Below are positions 36,998 to 49,100 of a DNA stretch of 64,000 nt, in pieces (the stretch's first letter is position 1; each line of letters opens with the position of its first letter). This DNA is from Liopterus haemorrhoidalis. Lineage: Eukaryota > Arthropoda > Insecta > Coleoptera > Dytiscidae. The DNA is taken from NCBI GenBank assembly GCA_963971575.1, contig OZ020615.1, positions 65,047,379 to 65,111,378 of the forward strand. Reading direction: 5' to 3'. The translations under genes were made by a program, and so were the position numbers. Under the pieces are notes generated by a model. The model searched no databases. It saw nothing but the letters and a program-made list of their open reading frames with translations, and was not told the DNA's origin.

Positions 36998-37400
36998 ATT
37001 AAGGTCGGGCAAGTAAAAACATATTTTTTTTTTAGAAATTCGACTTTATTCATCAACATACTCTCCTTCAAGAGTGATACATTCATTCCAACGCTCCTAA
37101 AATTAAAAAAATTAAAATTAATTAATTAATTTAAATTCAGCATACCAATCAGTAATAGTTGATTTGCCTGGTGCAAAGTCTCTATAACGCTTATCAAGCC
37201 ACTGTTTGGCTTCAACAGTATTTATTCCCATCAAAAAACAATGTTTAATCAACAAACGAAATTCTTTTTTATCCATTCTTTTGAAAATTACAAAACTGGA
37301 GTCACTAAAACCACTGTAACCTCTAAACGAATGTCATGAAATTTTCACATGTATCGTTTGAAGGTTGGTACTATCCAGAAATCATATGGGTCTGTCAACA
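36998..37400 (-). pseudogene. Internally deleted mariner transposase remnant
   Basis: On the minus strand from 37276 about 50 codons match the N-terminal helix-turn-helix of mariner transposase (MDKKEFRLLIKHCF, TVEAKQWLDKRY, KSTITDWYAEFK). They are followed within about 30 nt by the C-terminal end of the same protein (RWNECITLEGEYVDE, 37047-37095) and stop. The whole catalytic DDD core is missing. The outer right terminus reads TAAGGTCGGGCAAGTAAAAA. It cannot encode an active enzyme. Confidence 0.82.
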
Positions 37401-38371
37401 GTGTTGCCATATATATGACAGACCGGAGACTTACTGAGTGTAGTGTTATTTTCAGTGGACGATAGTTGTATGTAAGAAAAAGAATTACCATTTTTGCTGG
37501 GAATATTTTATCCGAAAAATGAAAATTACCAAAATTATCCTTAGAGACAGATAGAATTTTCCCAACAACGTACTTAAGACGATGTTGAGCCCTGATACAA
37601 TGTGTTAAAAACGCCATGTTCAAATTTTATTAGTCATATTTAAAAGTACAAATAATTTGAATTAAATTCTGAATTTAAAAATATAAACAATAAAATGTAG
37701 AAACTAGCAAAGCTTTCACATTAAAAGCACCGTTTAAAAACTATAGAACACCCATAGAAAATTGTATTCACAATTTTAGTATTAAACATTCCGTTTATCA
37801 AATTTACCTTATAGTATTATAATTAGTTAACAGTCTTATATGATTTGTCTTACTATCGGTTAACGAACGAACATGACCGATGTGATTACGAAGCCGAGTA
37901 TTTGACATTTATCATATAAGATTTAAAAGGTATCGTACTTAATTTTGAAGATTGTAGACTATGCTGTTGCGAAACAGATATAATACATACAAGATGCACT
38001 CCATATTTAAACTGGGATGGATTGTGTCATTTCTCCACAGAGAATATTTGACGTTCAGTCCTGGTATTGTTACGTATATGTAAACTTTAATCAATATTTG
38101 CTCCGATCTATACAACTCATAATAAATTTATCGATAACATAATATTAGTAAAAGTTATTAGCTGAAGAACTTAAAAATGGTTTTGAATGTTACAAAATTT
38201 ATTTGTTAAAACATTATGATTTGATAAGATCGGAGAAGTTCTTGACAAAGTGTTTGTATTCAAACAAAATTGAATTTGGTGTAGATTGGAGTTTACATAT
38301 TTAGGTATTAAAATAAAAATTGAAGAACGATATCAAAACTCCAAATGAAAAATTGGTAAACTAATTGATAA

Positions 38372-39668
38372 CACTGGTCAACACAAATTTTGCTGACTTA
38401 CATCTAAGACTTGTTTCCTACTAACTTGGTGCTGCTGAACTCAAATATCACATCAGTTTTAGCGTATCACATCAGATTTTTGCTCTACAACAAATGCATA
38501 TTTTCGGCCAAATAATGCTTCTATCATTTAATTTTAGACGTCGATACTATAATTGGTACAAATTTGACGAACAATAAGGACTAAATAATTAGAAAATATC
38601 CTTAAAATTTTATTTATAGTGAAAGAAAGAAAATTAGAACAGTTTTAATTACATTTTAATGCATTGGAGTGTTAAAATAAAAATAAAAAATAATTTAAGG
38701 ATTAAATGGTCGTTTGTAAGATCTTCTGGAGTGCACCATTCCCGATAAGTCTCTTTTAATACTCCAACAGTAGTCAGCCATCATGTGAGTATCCCACCTT
38801 CCTTGATAACGTCTCTCCATCTCTTTTAAATCCTGATGGAAACGTTCACCCTGTTCATCACTAACATCTCCAAGATTGACAGGAAATTTGTCATGGCTGT
38901 TTAAAAAAAGAAGTTGCACGCTCATGTTGTACCCCAGATGATAATTTTCAATCAAATTTTCAACGACTTCCACATAGTTTTCGGCTTTTTTATTCCCAAG
39001 AAAATTTTTGATGAGCGCCACGAAAGACTACCATGCATTCTTCTCCATATCATCCATATTTACAGTGAAATGTGGATCATTCACTAATTTTCTATATTGT
39101 GGTCCGTCAAAAATGTCAGCTTTTAGCTTCTCATTACTGAGACTTTGAAATGTTTCAGATATATATTTGAAATAGTCACCATCTTTGTTCAACGTATTTA
39201 TAAACTGCTTCATTAGATCCAGTTTAATATGAAGAGGGGGGAAAATGATTTTTGTTCGCTCCACCAAAGGTTCGTGTATTATGTTTGGGTCTCCAACATT
39301 TAAATCTATTCTCACCGGCCAATTTTTCTGAGTCCAATGCTTATCTCTAGCTCTGCTGTCCCATAAACACAAAAAACATGAGATATTTTGTGAATCCACC
39401 TTGTTGGCCAAGTAAAAAGTTGTAAAAAGGTGTATAAGAAGTATCTGCATGTAAGGCGTTCCTACGAAATATATTGGACAACAAGAACGAAATTGAAATT
39501 AAAGTAGACGTATATCAGAACGTGAAAAAAGTCAAAATACGATAGAACAAAAATTTGACGTGATAGGCAGAAACTGTTAACATTTTTGAAATCAGCACCC
39601 CAAAATTAATTAAAAACAAGTATCAGATCTAAGTCAGTAAAAAAAAAGTTTAAATTTGTTGACCAGTG
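38372..39668. mobile_element. 1.3-kb inverted-repeat element carrying one broken ORF
   Basis: Ends CACTGGTCAACA (38372) and TGTTGACCAGTG (39668), flanked by TAA on both sides. A 3-bp TWA duplication would fit PIF/Harbinger-type insertion, but the ORF inside shows no recognisable transposase, so the superfamily is open. Confidence 0.7.
38695..39450 (-). pseudogene. Uncharacterised transposon-associated protein, disrupted by one in-frame TAG
   Basis: About 250 codons in one frame, interrupted by TAG at 39028-39030, between EKNAW and SFVALIKNF. Recognisable blocks are CFLCLWDSRARDKHW, IFPPLHIKLDLMKQFI, IFDGPQYRKL, VSDEQGERFHQD and YQGRWDTHMMADYCW. I recognise these as a recurrent 'uncharacterised protein' type in arthropod gene sets, here clearly inside an inverted-repeat element. 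The His/Cys/Asp content would allow metal binding, but no function is known to me. The visible ORF looks like the C-terminal part; the start at 39450 is arbitrary. Confidence 0.72.
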
Positions 39669-39825
39669 TAATCTCTCGATCACGGCAAGACTTCTGGTCA
39701 TTTTAATTATTATTTCTAAAAATCATTAATTCAAAATTTTTCATTTGTAGTTTTGATAAATGTTCTCCGAGCAATGTTATTATTATTATTATCTTTATTA
39801 TTATATAATTTATATATTTTATAGT

Positions 39826-42800
39826 TTAAAACCATACATTTTTAATTTGTTTATTTTTGGTATTAAATTTATTACTGATGATGGCGATTTGTGTTTTTTT
39901 ATTTTTAATTTTTGGTTTTACTTTAGTATTTCTATGTATTGTGTCTAGGAATATTTTTAATGTAAACGTATAAATGATCTCAAATCCCGAAGTAAAGCTG
40001 AAGCCGAAACATAGGCCAAGCAGTCCTCCAAATAGTGCTAAAATATTTATATTAAATTAGGTAAAGCATGTCACAATAAAAATATAATATTATCTGGTTG
40101 TTTGAACTCACCCATTTCTGAATACCAACTCACCGAAACATCTCTTTTGTTTCGAGTTGCGAACAGATCTTGGAAATATATGTGGATTACGCTGTGGTTT
40201 TTAACACCGCTTTCTTTCATACCAGAGCTGAAATATTCACAGTTTAACCTTAGGAGGCATTTTAGGATTTCATAGATATGATTAAGGAAACCTTACACCG
40301 TCACTCAGAAAGGCCAAATTAATTTAAAAAAAAAATAATAATAATAATAAAGAAAATACAAATTTATTGGCCAGTTCTCGTGGGAAGAACACTCTACCTA
40401 TGAAATACTGAAATTTGTGAAACTAGCTACACAGCAATTTTTTATAAACATTATTGTTCGTTCACAGTAATCTCATCGAGTGGTAGTGCTGTAATTTGAG
40501 TGTTTTATGAAAGTACTCACTAGAATGATTGTCCGTTAGGTGCGCTTTTCCTTGAAAGGAAAGTTCTGGACACTTCCAAAGCATAAGTTCTTTGTTCACA
40601 CTCGGGCAAGCAGTAACAATCTGACTTGTTTAAAGAAAATGGTAAACCCACTTCAGGCATTGCGTTGAAAAAACAATCTACAATTTATTCATTTTTAAAA
40701 GTTATAAATTAGTTAAAAATGTTTATATGTACCTTTGTGTTCAGCAACACATTTTACATCCTTCAAAGTACAGGCCCTTGCCTGTGGTTCCCAATCAACT
40801 AAAATATAATACGATTTATTGAGTAAAAACTGGTTTCGATAATCTTTACTCAATCATTGTTTAAATTATTTTACTATTTCCCGAAAAAATAATTAATAAA
40901 ACAAGGCACAAAAAAATTTTTTTTTAACAAATAAAAATTAGCTGTGTTCACCACTGGACCGACCGCCATCACAAAGTACCTGTATAAAATACCTACATTC
41001 TAGCACCAGAGTAGAAATATCTTGGCCCAATATTTTCTAACAGAGATATTATTTATCATAATCATGGAAACGTTACATATGTAATAAATATGAAAAAATA
41101 GATACTTATGGTCTATTTCAAAGTAGAAAAATGTGTGTAAGAAGATAGGAGCTGTTTGTCCTTGCTTCGGATTGGTTTAGATCGTCATCCTTATTACACT
41201 GTTAAAATATTGTTTTTAGTCCAAGTTGACACATGTTCAGTGTCGTACATTGGAAATATATATTATTTATTTTTTTTCATATATTTTGTTATAATTTACA
41301 TATTTAGACTTTTATTTATATTCTTGGTGTAGATTTCATGGAAAAAATTCTCCATGTAATTTGTTTTTACGCAGTTATATATTTTTTAGGTTATCTGACA
41401 TATAAATATTTTTTGACACTTGACAATTAACAGATCAAGATAGAGGACTAATGTGAGGCCAAAAGACAGCCCAGCTGATTGTGCCCAAAGAAGAAGTTAT
41501 TGATATAATTTTTAGACCTTCATATATACATATATTTTTAATTTTTATTTACAATAATTATTTAAATACGAAACTTTAGCTCTGAAGATATATTGTTTGT
41601 TTTATTGCTTTATTTAAACTCTTTTATCCAAATCTCTCTTTTTATATATAGTATATAATTTTTAAAACTAATATTTTTTTAACTTTTTCAAATTTCCCAT
41701 TAAACTGAATTTGTCGTATAAATAACGTAAGTGTATTATCTGCCTTGTTTATTTCAATATCTTATTAACCTTTTTTATATTAAAAAAAAAATCACTTGCT
41801 AACCCAGTTGCTACGCCCATGCCCTAGTTGTAACTTATTTTAAATTTCCCGCTATACTGTATTTGATCAGTATAAATCGTACTCGGTTCGCAGCGCTATC
41901 TACTTTTTTCTACTTTGAAATAGACCATAGAAAAAATTTCGAAATTTTTTTCGTTTTATCAAATAATGTCTCAAACAAAAGTTGTTAGTTAATGCTTTTA
42001 TAGCAACTTATGTTAAATAATTTTTCATGCTAAAAAAAATTGTTAAAACGTTATGTAGGGACCTCAATTCGTGGAGATCCATCGAAATCTTGAAATGTCA
42101 AAATCGGTATGATCACAATACCTCCCTTATATATGTTGGCGATCGGTAAAAATTGTGTAAAGACCATAGTTTATTTTTTGATTCAGTTATATTATTATTC
42201 TATTTATTTTAATTTGTTGCTCTATAAATTATTTTTTTATACCTCTTAAGTTTTATGTTCAAAATTATGTAAAATGTATTTAAATAACTAACATTTTTTT
42301 GCACCTCGAATATTTCGAAGAAAAAACGGTGTACAACCGCAATACTTCGTCATTAGGACAATTCGGCATTCAGTTAGGCAGTTCACCCAGGAATAATTGG
42401 CGAATATAAACATGGAGCGCTCCGTCTTAAAAATACAGCCGCGTTGTTTGATGGTGAGGGCCTTGAAAGAGTCAGTGGCGTACGTGATGGACGGGGCAAT
42501 GGCTATGTAGTACTGGTAACCGGCTGGGACTATAGCATTCTGAGCTGCATAACCAGGTAAGTCAAACGAATCATGTAATAACACCTAAAAAAACGTACAA
42601 TGTACATTTAAAATTTGATGGTTTTAAGTAAAATACCTTGACGCCAAGTGTTGGAGATTCGCTCACGAAATAATCTCCCGGTTCATTCCGGACTAAAACC
42701 TTTAATCCGGATTGAGAACCACAAGCGCTTAATCTTCGTGGTCTAGTTTTGTATCTCTCCGCTAAAAACCTATTCAAAATCTTTTAGCTTTGGTATTCGT

Positions 42801-45800
42801 GTGTGTATTTTTTCATGTGCGATTTTTTCCCCGTGCGTATTTTTATATGATATAAGTAATTGGAAAATTTATTTTAATAAATATATTTTAAATTAACGTC
42901 TCAAATCATAGTTTTAACATTATAAATGTAATGCATTGAGTGAAAATGAATCGTTTTCCCATCTTAAAAAACTGATGTGAAGTGTGAATTTTCACACATT
43001 TCAGGATTTTGCAGGTATTTAGTAAGTGAATGATGATTATTTGGGATGCCAAAACAAATTTTACGTTATTATTATTTTTTTTTTTTTGTTAATTTTAATT
43101 CGAACGCCTAATACCAGTATTTAATTTAATTAATTTAATTTTCTTTTATTATTATTTTTTACTTATTTATTAATTTAGGTTTCTAAATATGTGCAGTATT
43201 TTTTTTTTTTTTTTATATAGTAAGATTCATTAGGACTTTTAAAAATGCGCCTATGGCTTCCATTGGTTGTTATAAGCTTCGCCCCTCTGATTTCGTGTAC
43301 ATTGAAACAGAATTAAATTATAATTTCAACAATTTCCACTGGTTATTAAATTTACGCTTTTAAAAATTAAATGCAACAATTGCCAAAATATAACTAGAAT
43401 TTTGAAAATAAAAATGCAAAAAAAACAAAAAATAATATTGTCTCTTCTCGCAAGGATTCGAACTGAGTTAGTTGGGTGAGAAGATAGCGCCATAACCACT
43501 ACACCAGGATACACCTTCCAGTGTAGTGTATTACAAAGCTATAACTTATGTACATTATTAGCCAAAAAAACACAAAAAATGCGTTTTTTTTCAAAAACAA
43601 TATGATCAAAACTTCCTGTTGTACTATTCCGGTTAACACTAATGTACATTACTTAGTTATTTTCCAGATTTTTAGTTTAAACCATCTGGGCTACAGGGTG
43701 TGGGACAAAAATTTTTTTGTACAATTTTGGCAAAAATTGTTTCAAAATAATTTATTTTGCAAAAATAAAAATTTGATCGTTAATCCACGTACCAAGGGCT
43801 TTCATTTGATACCCTATTCAGAATTATAAAAAAAATATTTTTTTTCCGATAAGCACATATTTGTTTATGTTTTTAGGGGGATATGTTTTTTAGATGTTTT
43901 AGTATTTTTCCTATGTGCGGGTCAAAGAGTTGTATAAGCATGCCTAATTTCAACTCTCTAGGTTTAGCCGTTTGGCTACAATTTTTACCGAACAGACAGA
44001 CGACAAAATAACGGTATAAGGGTTTTTTGGTCATACCTACAAAACCCTAAAAGTTAATGAATAAATAATTCGGAATCAACTCATTATTTGTCCAGTTTTT
44101 AATAATGGGCGAAGAGTTGATTCAATTTGAATTGGATGAAGTAAGGCGTATGGCTAGGGTGACCATTTTCTTGGAGAAGGCAATGCGGGACGGAGCAAAA
44201 AAAAGGTCTTCACCTCCCAAATATAAGCACAGAGCAAAATTCGGCCCTGGGGACACCAAATCAAAATGCGGGACGTCCCGCGAAATGCGGGACGAATGGT
44301 CACCCTACGTATGGCTAGAGAAAGAAGTCTGAGGTGTCGAGCAAGTTCCACATTAAGGTAATGATGTGTTTGCCAACACAGGCAACGGGTGCACCAGTAT
44401 AAAAATATTACGTAATGTATAAAATTTTAAAACTTTTAATTTCTGAATGTACGTTACTTTTATTTAGTTGTATATTTGTGGTAGTGTGCCGCGGAAATCT
44501 GGGAAGAGCTTTGGTGTGCCGTGGGTAAAACAGGTTGCAGAGCACTGGATTAAAACATATTACCCAGTGAAAGTGCTGTTTTTGAATCCATAATAATTAG
44601 AAGAACAGCAAATGCCGAGAGAACTTCGGCTTTCTTCAAAAAGGCTATCGCATCTCCAGATACGTCCTTTCCAAATACAAGCCCTTAGAAGGTCGTTACA
44701 GTCTGGTCTAACAGTCCATAGCGCTTTTTCAACACTAATATTTTTAGCATCCAACAAATTTTGCAAAAAATATAACTGTTCTTCATTTACTGGGTCATAA
44801 CTATTGTACTGCAACTGTGCCAAGTGCCTTACTAATTTAACAGTCTCTTCAAGAGTCATATTAGCGGGTTTAATTCTGGAATAAACTGTTATAAATATGT
44901 TCCAAACTATTAAAATTATTTAACATACTGTTTGGCGAAGATCTGTGCCCTTCTAAGTGATATTTTGTTGATGTTACATATTGTAACACCTGGGAATAAA
45001 TATTGGGAAATCGGATTGAAAATTGTATCCGAAACAGTCACTGTTAGGTTATCATAATTGTAGACCCATGCGTAGTAGATTAAGAAGTAGGCTGACATGC
45101 AAGCTGCCACTACTACGAAGGCCCAGGCGAATCTAAAAAATAATAATAATACAATCCTAACGCCTAAGGCACAGAAATTGTTCCTTGAGGTACTCCACGA
45201 AAGCCACATGATCACCATGATATTTAAAGTTGGTTTTACACAGTTCAATTAATTGATCAAGTTTTTTTGTCAATTAATTGAAAAATTTATTGGTAACCTT
45301 GGGGACAAAAGCATACACACATCAATTTATTTATCAATTTTTTTGAAAACTTTTACATTACCAACTGTAAAACATGTTGACATATTTATCAGAATGAAAA
45401 TATTGAAAAAATCTTCACAAAACGAGCTGTGAACAAAAACAAAAGAAATAACCTAGATGATGGTAAATTAGAACGTTCGAGGTTATGTCACATTTGAAAA
45501 CGAAACACAAAATATATATTTGGAGGTTATGCTACATCTAAACAGTTGGTAATATCTTAACAGATAAAAATATACCTAGGATTCCCTAAAAAATTGATGA
45601 AAAATAGAACTTGTTCTATTTTCAAAATAAATTGATCAATTTTTTTGTCAATTAATTGACGAAATTTTTACATTTTACACACATCAATTAATTGAATGTC
45701 AATTCGAGTCATACCTGGTAATTATTGATTTGTCTGTCTGTGCGATGAATTTGCATCCATGAATACTGGTATTTCTCCAAAATTCCATGGCCTCTTCAAG

Positions 45801-45860
45801 TAGAAGTTTATGAAAATTATATTTTTGTTTTTTATCAACATTTTTGTTCGGTTTAAACAT
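39826..45860 (-). CDS. ppk: Pickpocket-family DEG/ENaC sodium channel subunit, nine exons
   Basis: Exons in order of translation: 45715-45860, 44929-45132, 44564-44875, 42637-42769, 42293-42584, 40733-40798, 40521-40677, 40112-40227, 39826-40037. They sum to 1,638 nt (545 aa), with GT-AG junctions and consistent phases. The N-terminal motif NTSIHG precedes TM1 (about residues 50-74) and the family signature FPGVTICN (about 95-102). A Cys-rich extracellular domain follows, including the GCTPFFLRN and CLPEC segments. TM2 with the GLCFGFS filter region is in the last exon (about residues 480-500), followed by a Lys/Asn-rich cytoplasmic tail. The family forms trimeric amiloride-sensitive sodium channels used in mechano- and chemosensation, salt sensing or liquid clearance. 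Which ppk paralogue this is cannot be settled. Intron 3 holds a tRNA-like repeat element and a hAT-like MITE; intron 5 holds a nested repeat. Confidence 0.93.
40935..42158. repeat. Dispersed repeat with CAGACGGA family, copy 4, split by the TA-flanked element
   Basis: Starts AAATTAGCTGTGTTCACCAC and ends GTTGGCGATCGGTAAAAAT; the element 41109-41927 is inserted. This copy has lost the microsatellite tract. Pickpocket intron 5. Confidence 0.72.
41109..41927. mobile_element. TA-flanked inverted-repeat element (TGGTCTATTTCAAA family) in pickpocket intron 5
   Basis: Same termini as 24671-25917 but without the inner MITE; TA on both sides. It interrupts the dispersed CAG-AC repeat copy at 40935-42158. 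Confidence 0.82.
42965..44056. repeat. Full-length tRNA-like repeat element, pickpocket intron 3
   Basis: About 1.09 kb from TTTCAGGATTTTGCAGGTAT to CATACCTACAAAACCCTAAAA. The minus strand at about 43440-43515 reads like a tRNA 5' domain to T-arm: TGGTGTAGTGGTTATGGC, then AGTTCGAATCCTT. A (CAGA)n tract is at about 43995. Confidence 0.8.
44155..44307. mobile_element. Complete 153-bp hAT-like MITE (TAGGGTGACCA) in pickpocket intron 3
   Basis: TIRs TAGGGTGACCATT and GAATGGTCACCCTA are flanked by exact 8-bp duplications CGTATGGC (44147-44154, 44308-44315). The interior keeps one of the A-rich AAAAAAAGGTCTTCACCTCCC units. It is the shortest complete member of the family in the window. Confidence 0.88.
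45238..45710. repeat. AT-rich inverted-repeat block in pickpocket intron 1
   Basis: TCAATTAATTGATCAA and TTTTTTTGTCAATTAATTGA occur at both ends in inverted order, with related copies inside, consistent with an AT-rich foldback MITE. No clear target duplication. Confidence 0.5.
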
Positions 45861-46109
45861 TTTGAATGGAATATAAATGGGACTACTGTGATTTTATAAT
45901 AAAGTTAAAATCGATAACAGGAAATTGAATTGAATATTTATAAAAGGAAATTAATTTTTGTTTAATTGTTTTGGTTGTGAAAATAATGTTAAACGTTTTT
46001 ATAAAATTTTATTTGATGATTTTAAAATTATGTACATATTTACATAATTTGTAATGAAAAATATTAATTTATTTGAAACATTTTTATTTTTTAACAATGT
46101 TACAATGGT

Positions 46110-49100
46110 TTAGAATAAATTACGGCAAATTGGACATGTTGATTTGTTGCTCGTACTGAACCATTTGTACTGGAAAAAAAAAAGAATGTGAAGAGCGATT
46201 TTTTTTTCATATCACGGTTTCGTAGGTATCTAATAAATGAAGTCCAAGAAGCTGCACGCTTCGTTTTTTTTTTTTTTTTTTCTTTTCCGACACATTATGA
46301 ACAATATTTTTATATTACCTTGCAAAAATGCAAAATTAAAATAAACATTTTAATGTTTTTTGTTAAAAACCTGAAATACATTTAATTTTTAATTATTTTA
46401 ATTTTAAGTTTCCCAATATTATTTTATTTAAAATTCCCGCGATTTCTTCAATAGTTTGCCAGGCAGCCACTGGGAGCAGCACGTATGCTTCCGATTTGAC
46501 TACTTTAAGATGCGCTTCTTTTTCTATTAGTTGTTCTGTGATGGTATATATAATAAAAATATACTGATTTTCAAAAAGAAAATTTTCCGCCAATTTTTTC
46601 GAACTCGCTTACGAGTTTGTCTTGCCTACAGATTTTTTCCATAAGCTACTCTTCTAGGTTGTTATTTGATTATAATTTCTAATGTGCAAACAGACAGACA
46701 TATGACAGTATGAAGATTTTTGTTTTTACCTACGAAACCTTAAAAATATTAAAAGTAGAAATTTGAAAATGACTTACAAGGCATGTGGAATGAAACTTCT
46801 TCTTACATGTCTGACAGACTAGTTTCGGTAGTTGATATGTAGCAGCATGTAGAACTGAAAAACAAATGTAGCACTCCTCAACTCCATCGAACTTCTTATC
46901 GAGATTATTCTTCCACAACGACAAACCATCCCATATACTTCCATTCTGGTGTGTTAAGAACATAGTAAGCTGCATGACCCAGTTCCTCCATTGCGAGGGA
47001 CCACCAATCTGTTTACTTCCGTCAACTTGAACAGTCCCGAGTGGATAGTTCATCGGGAGGGTAACAATTAATTCCATACGAGCTTCATCGACTGTATAAA
47101 CAGCTATAACCTCCCGAGAATTAAAATGAACTTTGATTTTCATATTGTGGTTTGAATTCTTTTCTTTTTCCAACACATCTGTTAGTTCTAGTGTTATTAA
47201 TTGAGGTGATACAAAGGTTGTTGTTACTTGTTCAACGGTATGTGCTACCCTAGGATCGGAATCAGTCCACCACTGACGAACTAACGCTGGAAGATGTGTT
47301 AAACAACCACCGTATACCCAACAAACTAAATGTTCTAATAATTCACTTGAAGCAATATCAGATGTCAAAAGAGTTGGTTTATTTGTAAAATATTGAGTCA
47401 TAATTTTTCTACGGTTTTCTGTACAATGTAAAACATCCATAGGCATTAAACGGAATAAATTACTTAATAAATCTTTAACGTATTCTCCTTTTCGTAACCA
47501 TTCTAAATATTGGAAACGTAATTCATTGTTTGCGTGTTTACAAAAACTTAACAATACATCCCAGAGCAACAGATAACCAAACGTAAATCTGTACGAATCA
47601 GTATATGGTTCCACTCGACAGGTGTCTTCACCTAATTTAAATTCTAAAAGCATTACTTGTATAACTTCTTGTACTGTTTTTAGTGTGTCATCCATTTTTG
47701 GGAATAATTCTCCATGTTCACACCCGTGTGTTATAAATTCATTGTCTACATTAACCAGTTTTTTACTTATACATGTCAATAGATTATAACCCCAAAGTTG
47801 GAGGGTTTTTTCTGGAGATTTTAATAGTTTACAAGACATCAATACAGTGTTCTTCCAGTTTTGTACTTTTAAATGGGTATTTATTATAAATTTAGGATTT
47901 AACACAAAAACTACATTTCCTACTTTTTCTAAAAGAGAGATTTTTTTAAGACATCCTTTTTCTTCAGTTAATTCCTTTTCAGCGACATGTAACCAAGTGT
48001 TAAACATTATTATATGAACTTCCTGAGCAAATAAATTAACATAATCTCCAATAAAGCTAATATTTGAAAAGTTATTTACTTTTTCACTCCGTATCAACTT
48101 TTGAAAAGCACAAAACAGATCGCAGAATGTTGTTATGAATAAGGCGATGTGTGTTTTTGTGTAGTTGTATATACTTTTTTCAACACTATTCGCCCAGGCA
48201 GCTAGAGAAATTATTACGAAATCCCAATGATTGGAATTCAGATGTGGATAACGGTTTTCGATCAAATCTTTAAGTAAACGCATCACTCCAAGAACAGTTT
48301 GTAATTCAGCCCAAGTCGCTGATGATATATTTCTGTTGTAAAATAATTTAGTCTCATCCTTTTTCTTTAGAGATAGTATATGAGTTAAAGCTTCCGCTAC
48401 CTGAATATCATTTTCTTCGTAATTTACAGTTGCGCTTGTGATTGATAATATTTGTTCCAAATTATGGACTTTCGGAATCATTTCAAATGATAAATAACTA
48501 GAGAAGAGTTTAGTTAATTGTAAACGATACATTTCTGGGATGTCTTTGGATTTCGTTAAATTGTTATAAATAGTTTTAAAATTGCAGGTATAGTTAAATA
48601 AATCATTTAATATTACAGAAAAATATTTCGCCCACAACGGGTGACCTGAGTTACTGTATATTTTCTCAAAAATATCATCGTAAAAGTTTTTAGGAATCAA
48701 AATATTATCAGTAAAGTGTATATAGTTCAGTTTTAATTCGGGTAAGAGCTGCCCGATTTCATTATACAGTTTTGTGTTTTGATAACTGCGGGAAAAACAT
48801 ACAACTGCTGCGTAACAATACAAAGATGATGTAATAGTTTCATTAATGTCATCAGTTGTTGATTCTAAAGTATAATCATTATCTTCTTCATCATCATCGC
48901 TATCCTCTTCAGGTTTAGAGAAAAATTCTTTTAATACGCTTAATACTAGTTGATACCACATCATATATCTCAACAACTCGACATTTCCAACATCTTGCTC
49001 GAAAGTATCGAGAGATGCAGGGCAGAAGCTGACCCAACTAATTTCATTTTCAATAAGTTGAGCGCAAAGACATAATTCATTAATTTGAGCAATTGTACAA

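Noticed and set aside
44939..45248. Extending the second pickpocket exon upstream to an in-frame Met near 45248
   Set aside because: A good acceptor lies at 45133-45134 and the upstream exon (45715-45860) joins in phase and supplies the conserved N-terminus.
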